DNA of 53,546 nucleotides from Bacteroidota bacterium (GTDB lineage Bacteria > Bacteroidota > Ignavibacteria > Ignavibacteriales > Ignavibacteriaceae), in NCBI GenBank assembly GCA_021824565.1, contig JAKAKL010000115.1, positions 1-53,546 of the forward strand, read 5' to 3'. The notes under the pieces are model-generated. The model was not told the origin of the DNA, ran no database searches, and saw only the letters and a list, made by a program, of their open reading frames with translations. Of this stretch, positions 1 through 9,381 are shown piece by piece. A program made the translations under genes and the position numbers. The number at the start of each line of letters is the position of its first letter. Within the stretch, counting starts at the first letter, position 1.

Positions 1-362
1 AAAATTGGATTTTTAGTTTTCGTAAGTGATAATATCCCTACTTTCTCGTTAAACGTTTCTCTCATTATTGTTTTATTATTTTCTAATAGTTTTTCTTTAT
101 CTAAAAATCCTTCTCTTAACCAATTATTAGCTTGCCTTTTTAACTCATCATCACTCAATAAAGGCTCTTCTTCCCGTATCATATCACAATATTTCTCTAA
201 TTTTTCTTCCGGGGAAAGAAGATCATATCGGTAGTTTATAAAACAATCGAAAGGATCATTAAATTGAGAAGGAGAAGCAAAATATATTTCTCTATTAAGT
301 AAGGACCTCCTTTGAATTGAATCTGACCATGAGCGGAATTTATATAAGATTTGAGAAGACAT
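1..362 (-). CDS. DUF2971-family protein (3' end cut by window edge)
   Basis: An open frame starts at the ATG at 362 and runs off the left edge, giving the first 120 residues. The N-terminus begins MSSQILYKFRSW and continues into LNREIYFASPSQFNDPFDC (about residues 22-40). That is the recognisable signature of DUF2971 proteins, small proteins often found in accessory and defence loci; their biochemical role is not settled. The gene starts 7 nt after the hsdR stop codon and in the same direction, so it is very probably co-transcribed with the restriction system as its last known member. The family assignment is by motif recall. The remaining length and C-terminus cannot be judged from this window. 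Confidence 0.75.
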   Translation of the reverse strand, partial: MSSQILYKFRSWSDSIQRRSLLNREIYFASPSQFNDPFDCFINYRYDLLSPEEKLEKYCDMIREEEPLLSDDELKRQANNWLREGFLDKEKLLENNKTIMRETFNEKVGILSLTKTKNPI

Positions 363-369
363 AAAATAA

Positions 370-3369
370 TCAAACATTTGAATTAGGTTGATTTGTTTTA
401 TTATAAGTAACCATAAAAATCATATCCGACAACCATTTTTTGAAATGCGGGTTGTCGCTGAATTGTTTAAACAGTTCGGTATTATCTGATAGAATATCAA
501 CCATTACTCTTTGCAAAGCCTTATCATGCTCAATTCTCGCTACATCTTTATCAGCATTCTCTCTGGCATTTCTATAAGCTTCATCTGCTGCAACTTTACG
601 AGGAATTTCTTCTGTTATAACTTGTCGGACTTTATCACCATCTTTCCATTCAATATTACCGAAATTTTCGTTAAATGATTTTAAAATATTGCTGAGTAAA
701 TCCAATTCAGGCGCTGGTTTTATGCCACCACCGGATGTAGGAACGGGTTCTATTGCTCCATCACTATCAGGCAATACAAGATCAATGCTTGCTTTTACTT
801 CAACTCTGTAACTATCCATATCAATTGTTTCAAGTATTCCTTTCGACAAATCTTTTTCAATTGGCGCTGGAAGTTTAGGAATTAAAAAGTTCAGAAATAT
901 TGAAAGCTTCTCCCAAGATGCATTTGTAAAAGGTAAGATGGTTGACAGAAAGTTATATGTTCTGACAAATGCTTTTGCTTTTCCTTTAAAATCTACTTGC
1001 CCGTCTTCGTCTAAATCGCTAGTATATATTGCTACACACGAATCTAATATCGGGTCTAGTTTTTCTCTTTCAGCGCCGGTTAAATATAATTCAACAAAAT
1101 TTTCAACATTGATTTGATTGTAAACTTGATAGCTTTCAATATCGGATTTAAGGTCGTGTAATTTATTCGGATCAGTTTCTCTGCTCAAAATAGTTGTTCG
1201 ATAATAAGGCTCAAAAGCTTTTTGAATTATCTCGGTATCGTTCATAAAATCTAAAACAAAAGTATCGTGTTTCTTTGGATGTGCACGATTTAAACGTGAT
1301 AAAGTTTGGACTGCTTTTACTCCAGCTAATTGTTTATCAACATACATAGTATGAAGCAACGGTTCATCATATCCCGTTTGAAATTTATCAGCAACAATTA
1401 AAAATCTATAAGGGTCTTCAATAATTTTATCCGGAATATCGTTGCTCGGAAATTTATTTAACTTTGCTTCAGTTAATTTCTCTCCATTAAATTCATGCTC
1501 GCCAGAAAATGCTACAATGGCTTTGTAAGGGCTTCTTCTTTCTCTCAAGTAAGTTTCAAACGCTTGGTAGTATTGAATTGCCCTATGAATCCCACTTGTA
1601 ATAACCATTGCTCTTGCTTTCCCATCAATCTTTCTGCGTGCTATGACTTGATCGTGAAAATGGTCAATCATTATTTCGGCTTTCAGCTTAATTGCGTGGT
1701 CATGGGATTCAACATATCTTCTTAATTTTTTTTGAGCGCGTTTAGTATCGAAGGTGGGATCATCTTCAATAGTTTTGCTTAAATGGTACCAGCTATTTAC
1801 CGGGGTGTAATTTTTAAGAACATCAAGAATAAATCCTTCTTGAATAGCTTGCTTCATTGTGTATGAGTGAAAAGGTTTATGTTTTGTTTCTTCACCTTCA
1901 GAATATGGTATGCCAAACATTTCAAGAGTCTTATTTTTGGGCGTAGCAGTGAAAGCAAAATAACTAGCATTTGAAAGCATTCTTCGCGTTTCAATAATGC
2001 GGTTAATTATATCTTCATAAGTTTCTTCCTCTTCTTCACCTTTTTCTGCAAGTGCAATGTTCATTTGCGCTGAGGTTCTACCACCTTGACTTGAATGGGC
2101 TTCATCAATTATTATTGCAAATTTTCTTTCGCGATGTTCACTTCCAAGTTCATCAAGAATAAAAGGAAATTTTTGTACAGTTGATATAATTATTTTCTTT
2201 CCTTCCCGAATATATTTTCTTAATTGCTGTGCACCTTGAGTAACACCACCAACAACTGCTGCGACTTGTGCAAATCTTTTTATGTTTTCCCGGATTTGTT
2301 TATCTAGTATTCTTCTGTCTGTTACAACAATGACAGAGTCGAAAATGGGTTTGTCGTCTTTCTTTAATTCAATTAATTGATGAGACAGCCAGGAAATTGA
2401 ATTACTTTTACCGGAACCGGCGGAGTGTTGGATTAAGTATTTTTGTCCAATAACAGATTGCTCAGCATCCATTAACAATTTTTTTACAACGTCAAGCTGA
2501 TGGTACCTTGGAAAGATTTGAACTTTCTTTTTCTTGCTGGTTTTGTCGTCTTTCTCCTCAATTATTTGTGCATAATTTTCAATAATGTTTGTCAAACTAA
2601 ACGGCAAAAGAATTTCTTTCCATAAATAATCAGTTTCTATTCCATCAGGATTAGGCGGATTACCCGCACCATCATTATAACCCTTGTTAAAGGGAAGGAA
2701 CCAGCTTTCTCTACCTTTCAAGTGAGTACACATCATTACTTGGTGATCATCCACAGCAAAATGAACAATGCAACGACCAAATTGAAAAAGTAATTCTTTA
2801 GGATCGCGGTCTCTTTTATATTGATTAACTGCATCGTCAACAGTTTGTTTGGTAAGTTTATTTTTTAATTCAAAAGTTATTACCGGCAATCCGTTAATAA
2901 ATATAGCTAAATCAAGAGCAAGTTTAGTTTCATCTTTACTGTAACGAAGCTGGCGTGTAACACTAAATATATTATTTGCAAAACGTTCTTTGGCGATTTC
3001 ATTACCGGGAGTTGGAGTCCCGTAAAAAAGATCAATTGAATGTGCACCGTGATGAATACCTTTTCTTAAAACATCAATTACGCCACGTTTGGCTATTTCC
3101 CCTTGGAGTCGATGAAGGAATTTTTCTCTTGATATTCCTTCCGATTCGATATTCAAATCATTATAAATATCTGGTTGAGTAGTTTTTAAAAATTGTAATA
3201 AGAATTGAATATCAACAGCATGGTCTTTATCGAAATTATGAGAATTTCCCTCAACATAATTGGGAATTACATTGTAATTTATTTTAGGTTCAGAAACTTT
3301 TGAAATAGATATTAATTGAGAAACAATTAGTGTTTCCAAACCTTTTTCGGATGTATCTGTGTATGTCAT
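370..3369 (-). CDS. hsdR: Type I restriction enzyme, R (motor/nuclease) subunit
   Basis: HsdR cuts DNA after ATP-driven translocation, in complex with HsdM and HsdS. The 999-residue length is normal for the family. The N-terminal nuclease domain shows the PD-(D/E)XK pattern as D153 followed by E167-x-K169 (FELKN). The SF2 motor has a Walker A motif AGSGKS at about 317-322, a DEAH box at 422-425 (IIIDEAHSSQGG) and a motif III-like FTATPK. The helicase C-terminal part contains QTGYDEPLL and QTLSRLNRAH. All key residues appear present, so an active subunit is likely. It lies 16 nt downstream of hsdS and 7 nt upstream of the DUF2971 gene. The ATG start at 3369 gives an N-terminus without extension relative to the family. 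Confidence 0.97.
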   Translation of the reverse strand: MTYTDTSEKGLETLIVSQLISISKVSEPKINYNVIPNYVEGNSHNFDKDHAVDIQFLLQFLKTTQPDIYNDLNIESEGISREKFLHRLQGEIAKRGVIDVLRKGIHHGAHSIDLFYGTPTPGNEIAKERFANNIFSVTRQLRYSKDETKLALDLAIFINGLPVITFELKNKLTKQTVDDAVNQYKRDRDPKELLFQFGRCIVHFAVDDHQVMMCTHLKGRESWFLPFNKGYNDGAGNPPNPDGIETDYLWKEILLPFSLTNIIENYAQIIEEKDDKTSKKKKVQIFPRYHQLDVVKKLLMDAEQSVIGQKYLIQHSAGSGKSNSISWLSHQLIELKKDDKPIFDSVIVVTDRRILDKQIRENIKRFAQVAAVVGGVTQGAQQLRKYIREGKKIIISTVQKFPFILDELGSEHRERKFAIIIDEAHSSQGGRTSAQMNIALAEKGEEEEETYEDIINRIIETRRMLSNASYFAFTATPKNKTLEMFGIPYSEGEETKHKPFHSYTMKQAIQEGFILDVLKNYTPVNSWYHLSKTIEDDPTFDTKRAQKKLRRYVESHDHAIKLKAEIMIDHFHDQVIARRKIDGKARAMVITSGIHRAIQYYQAFETYLRERRSPYKAIVAFSGEHEFNGEKLTEAKLNKFPSNDIPDKIIEDPYRFLIVADKFQTGYDEPLLHTMYVDKQLAGVKAVQTLSRLNRAHPKKHDTFVLDFMNDTEIIQKAFEPYYRTTILSRETDPNKLHDLKSDIESYQVYNQINVENFVELYLTGAEREKLDPILDSCVAIYTSDLDEDGQVDFKGKAKAFVRTYNFLSTILPFTNASWEKLSIFLNFLIPKLPAPIEKDLSKGILETIDMDSYRVEVKASIDLVLPDSDGAIEPVPTSGGGIKPAPELDLLSNILKSFNENFGNIEWKDGDKVRQVITEEIPRKVAADEAYRNARENADKDVARIEHDKALQRVMVDILSDNTELFKQFSDNPHFKKWLSDMIFMVTYNKTNQPNSNV

Positions 3370-3385
3370 GTATAAATATTATTTA

Positions 3386-5263
3386 TTAAGAGGGAACAAT
3401 ATTTTTTACTTTCATCCAACCCAATGCTTTTAACCAACGTTCTTTGGGAATTCTTTTCTTTGATTCGTGCCAGTTATTTAATACTTCATTAACAATTTCA
3501 TCATCACTTACGCTTGGATTATTCTTCAATAAATCTTCCCAAGCTGAATATAATGTTGCGACAATTTCGCATTGAACTGAATTAGCTGTTCTGAAAGTAT
3601 TGATTATTAAAAAGATATTTCCTCTTTTATCGCCATAGTATTCTTGGAATTTCTGTGAATGCTGTCCGGCATATTCAAGCGCTTGATAAAATACCCTTCC
3701 ATTTTCATTAACTGCTTTAAACCATTTATGCTCTTCTAATTGTTTATCGATTGATCTTAAGGCAACGTTATCATAAGGACCGGCAGCTTGTCTATAATAT
3801 TTAGTTTTAATATCGAGGTGCGCTAATTTCTCTGCTAAAAATAATAGCTTAACAAATTTTATATGTCCAAAAGTTGGTTCTTTATATAATTGAGAAATGA
3901 TCTCTGCAGCTAAAACAGTGCGAGCATAATACGGATTCTTAGGTGTTTTTATTTCATAAATATTTGCAGTAAATTTTATTTTCCCGGTTACTGCTTCTGC
4001 AATTATGGAATTTTTGTACTGTTTACTATATTCAATTTCAACGTTAAAAATTTTTTCAATCTTTTCTAATTCTTTTATTTTTTCATCAATATATTCAACT
4101 ATTTGGTTTTGTTCATTCAATGGTGGAATAACAAATTTCACATTTATGATTTTTTCTCTTGTTAGATGACCTATGCTAACTTTATTTATTATGGAATTGA
4201 AATAACCAGTTTTATTCATCAAAAAGAATTGATAATAGAAAAACTTATAATTATTATTTTTGTTCAAGGTTATTTTATGTACTGAATTTTGAATATAGCA
4301 TTCATCACTATCTTCTTCCCAAATACTTGTTCTGCCAATATCACCACCTTCGCTTACCAATAAATCATTTCTGTTCAATCTAAGTGTTTTCATCTCAGAT
4401 TCTGAGAACCACATATTATAAACATCTGAAATGTCAACTTTTCCCCACTGGATATTTGCTGATCTTAGGTATGGTTTAAAATATTCATTTTTATTTGACT
4501 GATTATTTTGCAGCATTTTACCTAAAACGATTTTGGCATTGTATTTAATTTTTTCAATTCGCCAGTCTTCCGGTATTTGCCCTAACCACGCTATACAGCT
4601 ATCCTTCATCTTAACATCTGCATTAATCCCTTTTGACAAAGCTTTATTTATTATTGCTGCTTTTTGTTCGTTAAGAAGTGTTATGAGTTTTTGTTTTGCG
4701 GAGATGAAGTTATTAATATCTGTAATTTTTTCATCAAGGTATTTTACAATTGCATCTTGTTCTGGACGGGATGGAAAAGGTAATATAATTTTTCTAAATT
4801 CTTTGAAACTTATATTCTTTCCGTCTCTAATACCAGTAATTGCCTTATTTAATTCTAGAATAAAGCTATAGGACTTTAGTAAATAAGAGAAGTATTTTTC
4901 ATTTATTGGGCAAATTGATCTTAAAACCGTATAAGCAGGACTAACGATGCCGCGATAATTTGAATATTCAATACCACCTTGAAACGATCTTAAACTAATT
5001 ACAAAATCTTTTTCCTCTACTAATTTAAATCCATTTAATTCACCCATAGGCATCATAACTCTATCTTCAAGTAAATCTCTTGGTATCACGCCTTTATCTT
5101 GAGTAGCAGATAATAATATCTCTTCGGGTTTATTTTTTACACTTATTTCTTTGAATATTCTTTTTGCAGGTATCAATTCCCAAGTAGAAGGGATTTCCCC
5201 AATCCAAGGTTCGCCAGATTCTATCAAATAATTAGTACTAATTTTGGTATCAATCTTCATCAT
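3386..5263 (-). CDS. hsdS: Type I restriction specificity subunit with C-terminal extra domain
   Basis: HsdS recognises the target sequence and holds the HsdM and HsdR subunits together. Two target-recognition domains (about residues 20-165 and 225-380) each end in a conserved helix: EQDAIVKYLDEKI (168-180) and NEQNQIVEYIDEKI (383-396). The first is followed by LNEQKAAIINKALSKGI and the second by YKNSIIAEAVTGKI. An ordinary HsdS would end at about residue 435. This one has about 180 more residues, including IKFVKLLFLAEKL (468-480) and RQAAGPYDN (491-499). These resemble the KLLYFAD and GP motifs of Panacea/DUF4065-type domains, which is my inference. The start ATG overlaps the hsdM stop by 4 nt, so the two are translationally coupled. 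Confidence 0.93.
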   Translation of the reverse strand: MMKIDTKISTNYLIESGEPWIGEIPSTWELIPAKRIFKEISVKNKPEEILLSATQDKGVIPRDLLEDRVMMPMGELNGFKLVEEKDFVISLRSFQGGIEYSNYRGIVSPAYTVLRSICPINEKYFSYLLKSYSFILELNKAITGIRDGKNISFKEFRKIILPFPSRPEQDAIVKYLDEKITDINNFISAKQKLITLLNEQKAAIINKALSKGINADVKMKDSCIAWLGQIPEDWRIEKIKYNAKIVLGKMLQNNQSNKNEYFKPYLRSANIQWGKVDISDVYNMWFSESEMKTLRLNRNDLLVSEGGDIGRTSIWEEDSDECYIQNSVHKITLNKNNNYKFFYYQFFLMNKTGYFNSIINKVSIGHLTREKIINVKFVIPPLNEQNQIVEYIDEKIKELEKIEKIFNVEIEYSKQYKNSIIAEAVTGKIKFTANIYEIKTPKNPYYARTVLAAEIISQLYKEPTFGHIKFVKLLFLAEKLAHLDIKTKYYRQAAGPYDNVALRSIDKQLEEHKWFKAVNENGRVFYQALEYAGQHSQKFQEYYGDKRGNIFLIINTFRTANSVQCEIVATLYSAWEDLLKNNPSVSDDEIVNEVLNNWHESKKRIPKERWLKALGWMKVKNIVPS

Positions 5264-7335
5264 TTAACTTGCAAAATATTCTTTAACAATCCTTCGGTTT
5301 CTTTTTCTAGTTTTATAATTTCATCAGTGATTTCTTTAGTATCTCTCAAGAGTTCATACTTATAAAAATATCTTGTAAAAGGAATTTCATAACCAATAGA
5401 GGACTTGCTTTCATCAATCCAGGCATCCGGCACATAAGGTAAAACTTCTCTTTTAAAGAAAGCCTTAATGCCACCTTTTTCTAAAAGAGGCACTTGCTCT
5501 GATTCTCTTAAATCTGTGTCCGGTTCATATTCAATTGTACCATCTTTATTAACTTTGCTTATAACCGGCTCGGCTTTTTCATCTTTAACTGATAATTCTT
5601 GCTTTAAAAGTTTCTCACTTTTGGAATTAAATTTTACTCCGAATTCTTCGCAATCTTCTTTGACTATTTCAATGAACTTATTGAAATCTGAAAAGGGATG
5701 ATCTCCTTTATCTTTAGCAATTCTTTCGATGGAATTGTAAACTGGCTCTTCATTCACCTCTGCACATTTTTTTTTGAAAACTTGAAGATTTTCTTTTGAG
5801 AGTTCTACTTTTAATCTTAATGGACGTTCAACTGTAATTTTCCAATAGCCGAATTCTTCATTCGGAAATATTTTTGAATTTTCATTTTCTTTAAAATCTA
5901 AATAAGTATCTGTAATAAGTTTTATATGCTCATCTGTAAGTTCACAATTCTTTTGACCAAGATTTTTCCTTAGTTTACTTAACCAATCAACGGCATTTAT
6001 AAGCTGCACTTTCCCTTTTCTTTGTTCAGGTTTTTTATTTGTAATAACCCATATATAAGTAGCAATTCCGGTATTATAAAACATATTTAACGGCAAAGCT
6101 ATAATTGCTTCAAGCCAATCATTTTCAATAATCCACCTTCTAATATTAGATTCACCTTGCCCGGCATCTCCCGTAAATAATGAGGAGCCATTATGTACCG
6201 TGGCAATTCTACTTCCGAAAGGAGAATCTTTTGGAGATTTCATCTTGCTAATCATGTTAACAAGGAACATCAACTGACCATCACTTGAACGTGTAACAAG
6301 ATTATATTCGCTATTTCCATCGTGTGTAATAATAAATCTTGGATCTTGGATTTCTTTTTTGTTACCGCTGCATAGGCGGTCGAGATCGGTTTTCCAGCTT
6401 TTCCCATAAGGCGGATTTGCCAGCATGAAATGAAAGTTTCTTGAAGGAAATGCATCTGCGGAAAGAGTTGAACCATATTTTATATTATCAGCTTGTTCGC
6501 CTTCACCTTTAAGAATAAAATCTGCTTTACAAATTGCATAAGTTTCCGGACCTACTTCTTGTCCAAACAAATGAATCTGTACTTTCTTTTTGTAATCATT
6601 AGCAATTTGATGCAAAGTTTCTTCAGCGACGGTAAGCATTCCGCCGGTCCCGCATGCGCAATCGTAGACAAGGTATGTACTGTTTTTTATCTGATCGGCA
6701 ACCGGAACTAAAACAAGATTTGCCATTAGTCGAATAACTTCTCGCGGTGTAAAATGTTCCCCAGCTTCTTCATTGTTCTCTTCATTGAATTTTCTGATCA
6801 GCTCTTCAAAGACAAAACCCATCCCGTGGTTATCAAGGCCAGGCAGTTTAATTTCACCATTTTCGTTGTAAACAGGATTAGGACTGAGATTAATGTCCGG
6901 GCTAATAAACTTTTCAATTAAATGCCCTAAAACATCGGCTTCGGACAGCTTTCTTAATTGGTTTCTGAAATCAAACTTTTCAATAATTTCTTGTACATTC
7001 TTGCTATAGCTATCAAGGTAAGTCTCAAAATTTTGTTTAAGCTGTTTTGGATTATTTAGTAAGTTTTTAAGAGTAAATTTTGAAGTATTATAAAAAGATT
7101 GTCCGGCAGCTTGTCTTAATACAAACTCTTGTTCCATAATTTTAGCTTTATCAAGAGTTTCTTTTTGCTTTGAGACTTCGTCTTTAGTTGGTTCAAGCAG
7201 AACATCTAATCTGCGAATTACAGTCATAGGTAAAATAACATCACGGTATTTGCCTCGGACATAGACATCGCGTAAAACGTCATCTGCAATGTTCCAGATA
7301 AAACTAACAATTCGGTTTTGTTCGGTATGATTCAA
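5260..7335 (-). CDS. hsdM: Type I modification DNA methyltransferase (N6-adenine)
   Basis: HsdM methylates adenine in the HsdS-defined site and so protects the host. The N-terminal four-helix part (about 1-150) is followed by the methyltransferase fold. GEHFTPREVI (192-201), the SAM-binding motif I DCACGTGGML (225-234) and the catalytic motif IV NPPYG (307-311) are all intact. At 691 residues it is longer than the classical roughly 520. The extra length is in the C-terminal part, which is acidic and lysine-rich after about residue 520, as is common in this HsdM subgroup. It lies 23 nt downstream of the ABC-3C ATPase gene and overlaps hsdS by 4 nt, so one transcript probably covers the ABC-3C and hsd genes. 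Confidence 0.96.
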   Translation of the reverse strand: MNHTEQNRIVSFIWNIADDVLRDVYVRGKYRDVILPMTVIRRLDVLLEPTKDEVSKQKETLDKAKIMEQEFVLRQAAGQSFYNTSKFTLKNLLNNPKQLKQNFETYLDSYSKNVQEIIEKFDFRNQLRKLSEADVLGHLIEKFISPDINLSPNPVYNENGEIKLPGLDNHGMGFVFEELIRKFNEENNEEAGEHFTPREVIRLMANLVLVPVADQIKNSTYLVYDCACGTGGMLTVAEETLHQIANDYKKKVQIHLFGQEVGPETYAICKADFILKGEGEQADNIKYGSTLSADAFPSRNFHFMLANPPYGKSWKTDLDRLCSGNKKEIQDPRFIITHDGNSEYNLVTRSSDGQLMFLVNMISKMKSPKDSPFGSRIATVHNGSSLFTGDAGQGESNIRRWIIENDWLEAIIALPLNMFYNTGIATYIWVITNKKPEQRKGKVQLINAVDWLSKLRKNLGQKNCELTDEHIKLITDTYLDFKENENSKIFPNEEFGYWKITVERPLRLKVELSKENLQVFKKKCAEVNEEPVYNSIERIAKDKGDHPFSDFNKFIEIVKEDCEEFGVKFNSKSEKLLKQELSVKDEKAEPVISKVNKDGTIEYEPDTDLRESEQVPLLEKGGIKAFFKREVLPYVPDAWIDESKSSIGYEIPFTRYFYKYELLRDTKEITDEIIKLEKETEGLLKNILQVK

Positions 7336-7358
7336 AAAAATACTCTTTTAATATTTTA

Positions 7359-9155
7359 TCAAAATTTTGCGCCTAAAAAGTTTTTTGACGGGGAAAGTTC
7401 AATTATACAATTTGCTGAAATTGTATTTTCCCTAAAGCCTTCAATGTCATCGAGAAAATCGTGATCATTTAGAGTTAAAATATATTGAAACTGAAGGTTT
7501 TTATCTAACATTTCTTTAAGAAAGTTTATAAAAGCGAAGAAATGACTCTTATGGAGATTCTCAAATATCCCGTCATGAGCAATGAAACGGGGTGCGTTTA
7601 GATTTTGATTTAATATATTTAGAAGAACGGCAGTATCGTATATAAGCGTGCGGACTTGATTGATACCGGTTGAATCAATAATACTTCCTTCAAGGACGGA
7701 AATTTTTATTTTTTGTCTTTCGTCAGTTTCAAAGACATCGAATATTTTTACTTCGTGTGTATCGAGAAATAGTTTTTTATAAATTGAGGTTAATAAATTT
7801 CTGAAGTCAATTACAGCAGATAAAATGTTATTTAAGTAGCTGTTTAATTGATTGAGTAGTTCAGTATGTTCATCGCGCTTTTTAGATATGTCTTTAGAAA
7901 TTTTATCAATTGATTTCAAAGAAGCATCCAAGTCGGAAAACTCTTTTTGTAATTTGGTTAGGCGAATGTAGGCATTGGTTAAGTCTTCGAGTGCGCCTTG
8001 ACTGGATAATTCATCCAAAAGCTTTTTACGCTCGGATTCGAGCGATTCAATTTTTGTGCTGCGATTATACAGGCTAGTATTAAGCCTTCCTTTTTCTTCA
8101 ATTACATAGTCTTTCCGGGAACTATGAAGCATCTTGCGAAATTCAACAGCATCATGAATTTCTTTTTTAATGTTTCCGGCAAGAAGGGAATTAACCTCAT
8201 TATATATTTGAGTGATTCTTTCGATATCCTCATAGGCTTCTGAGGGCATGGACTTTTCAAATTCTTCAAGGTCGGAAAGCTTTTTTCTATCTACGGAATT
8301 GCTAAACCAAAGCTTCTTTATTTCTTTAGTAAGCTCATCGGCTCTGTTTTCGATTTCTGAGTAATTGCCTTTCAATGTGAAACCGGAAATACGTTTTTCC
8401 AGTTTGATAATGTCATTAGCTAATTTCTGCCTATTATTTTTTATTTCCTCAAGGTCTTTTGTCTTTGAAATTTCCTTTATCAATTTTTCATTTTCTTTAA
8501 GATTTGATTCTAGCTTAATTATGGCTTCCAACAAATTACGGTGGTTTGTAGGGAAAGTGTTGTCCATGTTTAAAAGGAAAAAATGAAAGGGTGCTAAATC
8601 CAAATCAGAAAGGTTATGAGAAAACAAAATTGGATCAGAAAAAAGGTCATCCCGTTTTTTTACTTTAATAAAAAAGGAAAGCAATCTTTGATATGAATAA
8701 TGATCCATATTGCCGGGATAATCTTTCCTAAGAAATATGAGTTCAAAAAGATGAGAGCGTAACTTATATAGATCAAAAGGCTCGCGCGGCTTATCGGTTG
8801 TGCCGAAATATATTTTACGAGACGGCTCATCAAAGGAACGAGTGAGCCTATAGTTCTTTTGATTTAAAGAAAATTCAAGAACTACCGAAATTCCATGAAG
8901 TATTTTCTTATTGTAAGCATTGAACAGACGGTGGGATGACTTTTCACTAAAGTCGGCAAGCAAGGCAAAAAGAATAAAATCGAGAACTGTAGACTTACCA
9001 ACAGCGTGCAGAGAGGTTTTTTCATTATCTGCCGTCTGCTGAGGAGCCGGAGAATTAACTTCATCTTTATGAGCGAAAATAATATTTAAGCCATTATGAA
9101 ATTTTATAGGTTCAAATAATTCTTTCGGAATTGTATATAGTTTTTGGAGTATCAT
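7359..9155 (-). CDS. ABC-3C conflict system: SMC-like ATPase, DUF2326 type
   Basis: This SMC/RecN-like ATPase of 598 residues has a degenerate Walker A at 51-56 (AVGKST). A long coiled-coil-prone charged centre follows (about 205-440, rich in K, E and L). The C-terminal head contains FIAHDGIFENLH and ends NFLGAKF, the pattern of DUF2326 proteins. DUF2326 ATPases are the ATPase component of the ABC-three-component systems described from comparative genomics as biological conflict systems. The two genes upstream match the other two components, which supports the call. The proposed start at 9155 overlaps the middle-component gene by 44 nt. I did not locate the ABC signature motif with confidence. 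A lone repair-type ATPase is unlikely given the neighbours. Confidence 0.85.
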   Translation of the reverse strand: MILQKLYTIPKELFEPIKFHNGLNIIFAHKDEVNSPAPQQTADNEKTSLHAVGKSTVLDFILFALLADFSEKSSHRLFNAYNKKILHGISVVLEFSLNQKNYRLTRSFDEPSRKIYFGTTDKPREPFDLYKLRSHLFELIFLRKDYPGNMDHYSYQRLLSFFIKVKKRDDLFSDPILFSHNLSDLDLAPFHFFLLNMDNTFPTNHRNLLEAIIKLESNLKENEKLIKEISKTKDLEEIKNNRQKLANDIIKLEKRISGFTLKGNYSEIENRADELTKEIKKLWFSNSVDRKKLSDLEEFEKSMPSEAYEDIERITQIYNEVNSLLAGNIKKEIHDAVEFRKMLHSSRKDYVIEEKGRLNTSLYNRSTKIESLESERKKLLDELSSQGALEDLTNAYIRLTKLQKEFSDLDASLKSIDKISKDISKKRDEHTELLNQLNSYLNNILSAVIDFRNLLTSIYKKLFLDTHEVKIFDVFETDERQKIKISVLEGSIIDSTGINQVRTLIYDTAVLLNILNQNLNAPRFIAHDGIFENLHKSHFFAFINFLKEMLDKNLQFQYILTLNDHDFLDDIEGFRENTISANCIIELSPSKNFLGAKF

Positions 9156-9381
9156 TATTTATTCTTATGATGTTATTGTCGATTTCAATTGCATCAGATA
9201 GATAAAGGAATGTAAGAGTATCAACTAAAGTATTATAATCTAATTCGAGGTTTTTGAATTTTTTTAGCTGAAGATGAATGTCCAGCAGTGATAAAGGATT
9301 TTCTTTTAGGAGAGAAATAATATTATAACCAACTATTAGCGGGTTTTCTTTTATGTTTTCGTATTTAGTCGGGAGAATCAT
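9112..9381 (-). CDS. ABC-3C system middle component, MC6-like
   Basis: This small protein of 89 residues begins MILPTKYENIKENPLIVGY and continues with YNTLVDTLTFLYLSDAIEI, then NNIIRIN. It matches my memory of the MC6 middle component: a MILPTKH-type start, a VG..IL helix, then a LDLLYALGAI-type helix and a closing strand with IR. These features indicate a winged-helix-like adaptor between the effector and the ATPase. A longer frame upstream to 9453 exists, but the conserved family start is the ATG at 9381. That leaves only a 17-nt overlap with the effector gene instead of 89 nt, so I chose 9381. The gene overlaps the ATPase gene by 44 nt, as expected for stoichiometric partners. Confidence 0.82.
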   Translation of the reverse strand: MILPTKYENIKENPLIVGYNIISLLKENPLSLLDIHLQLKKFKNLELDYNTLVDTLTFLYLSDAIEIDNNIIRINNDTPKTIYNSERII

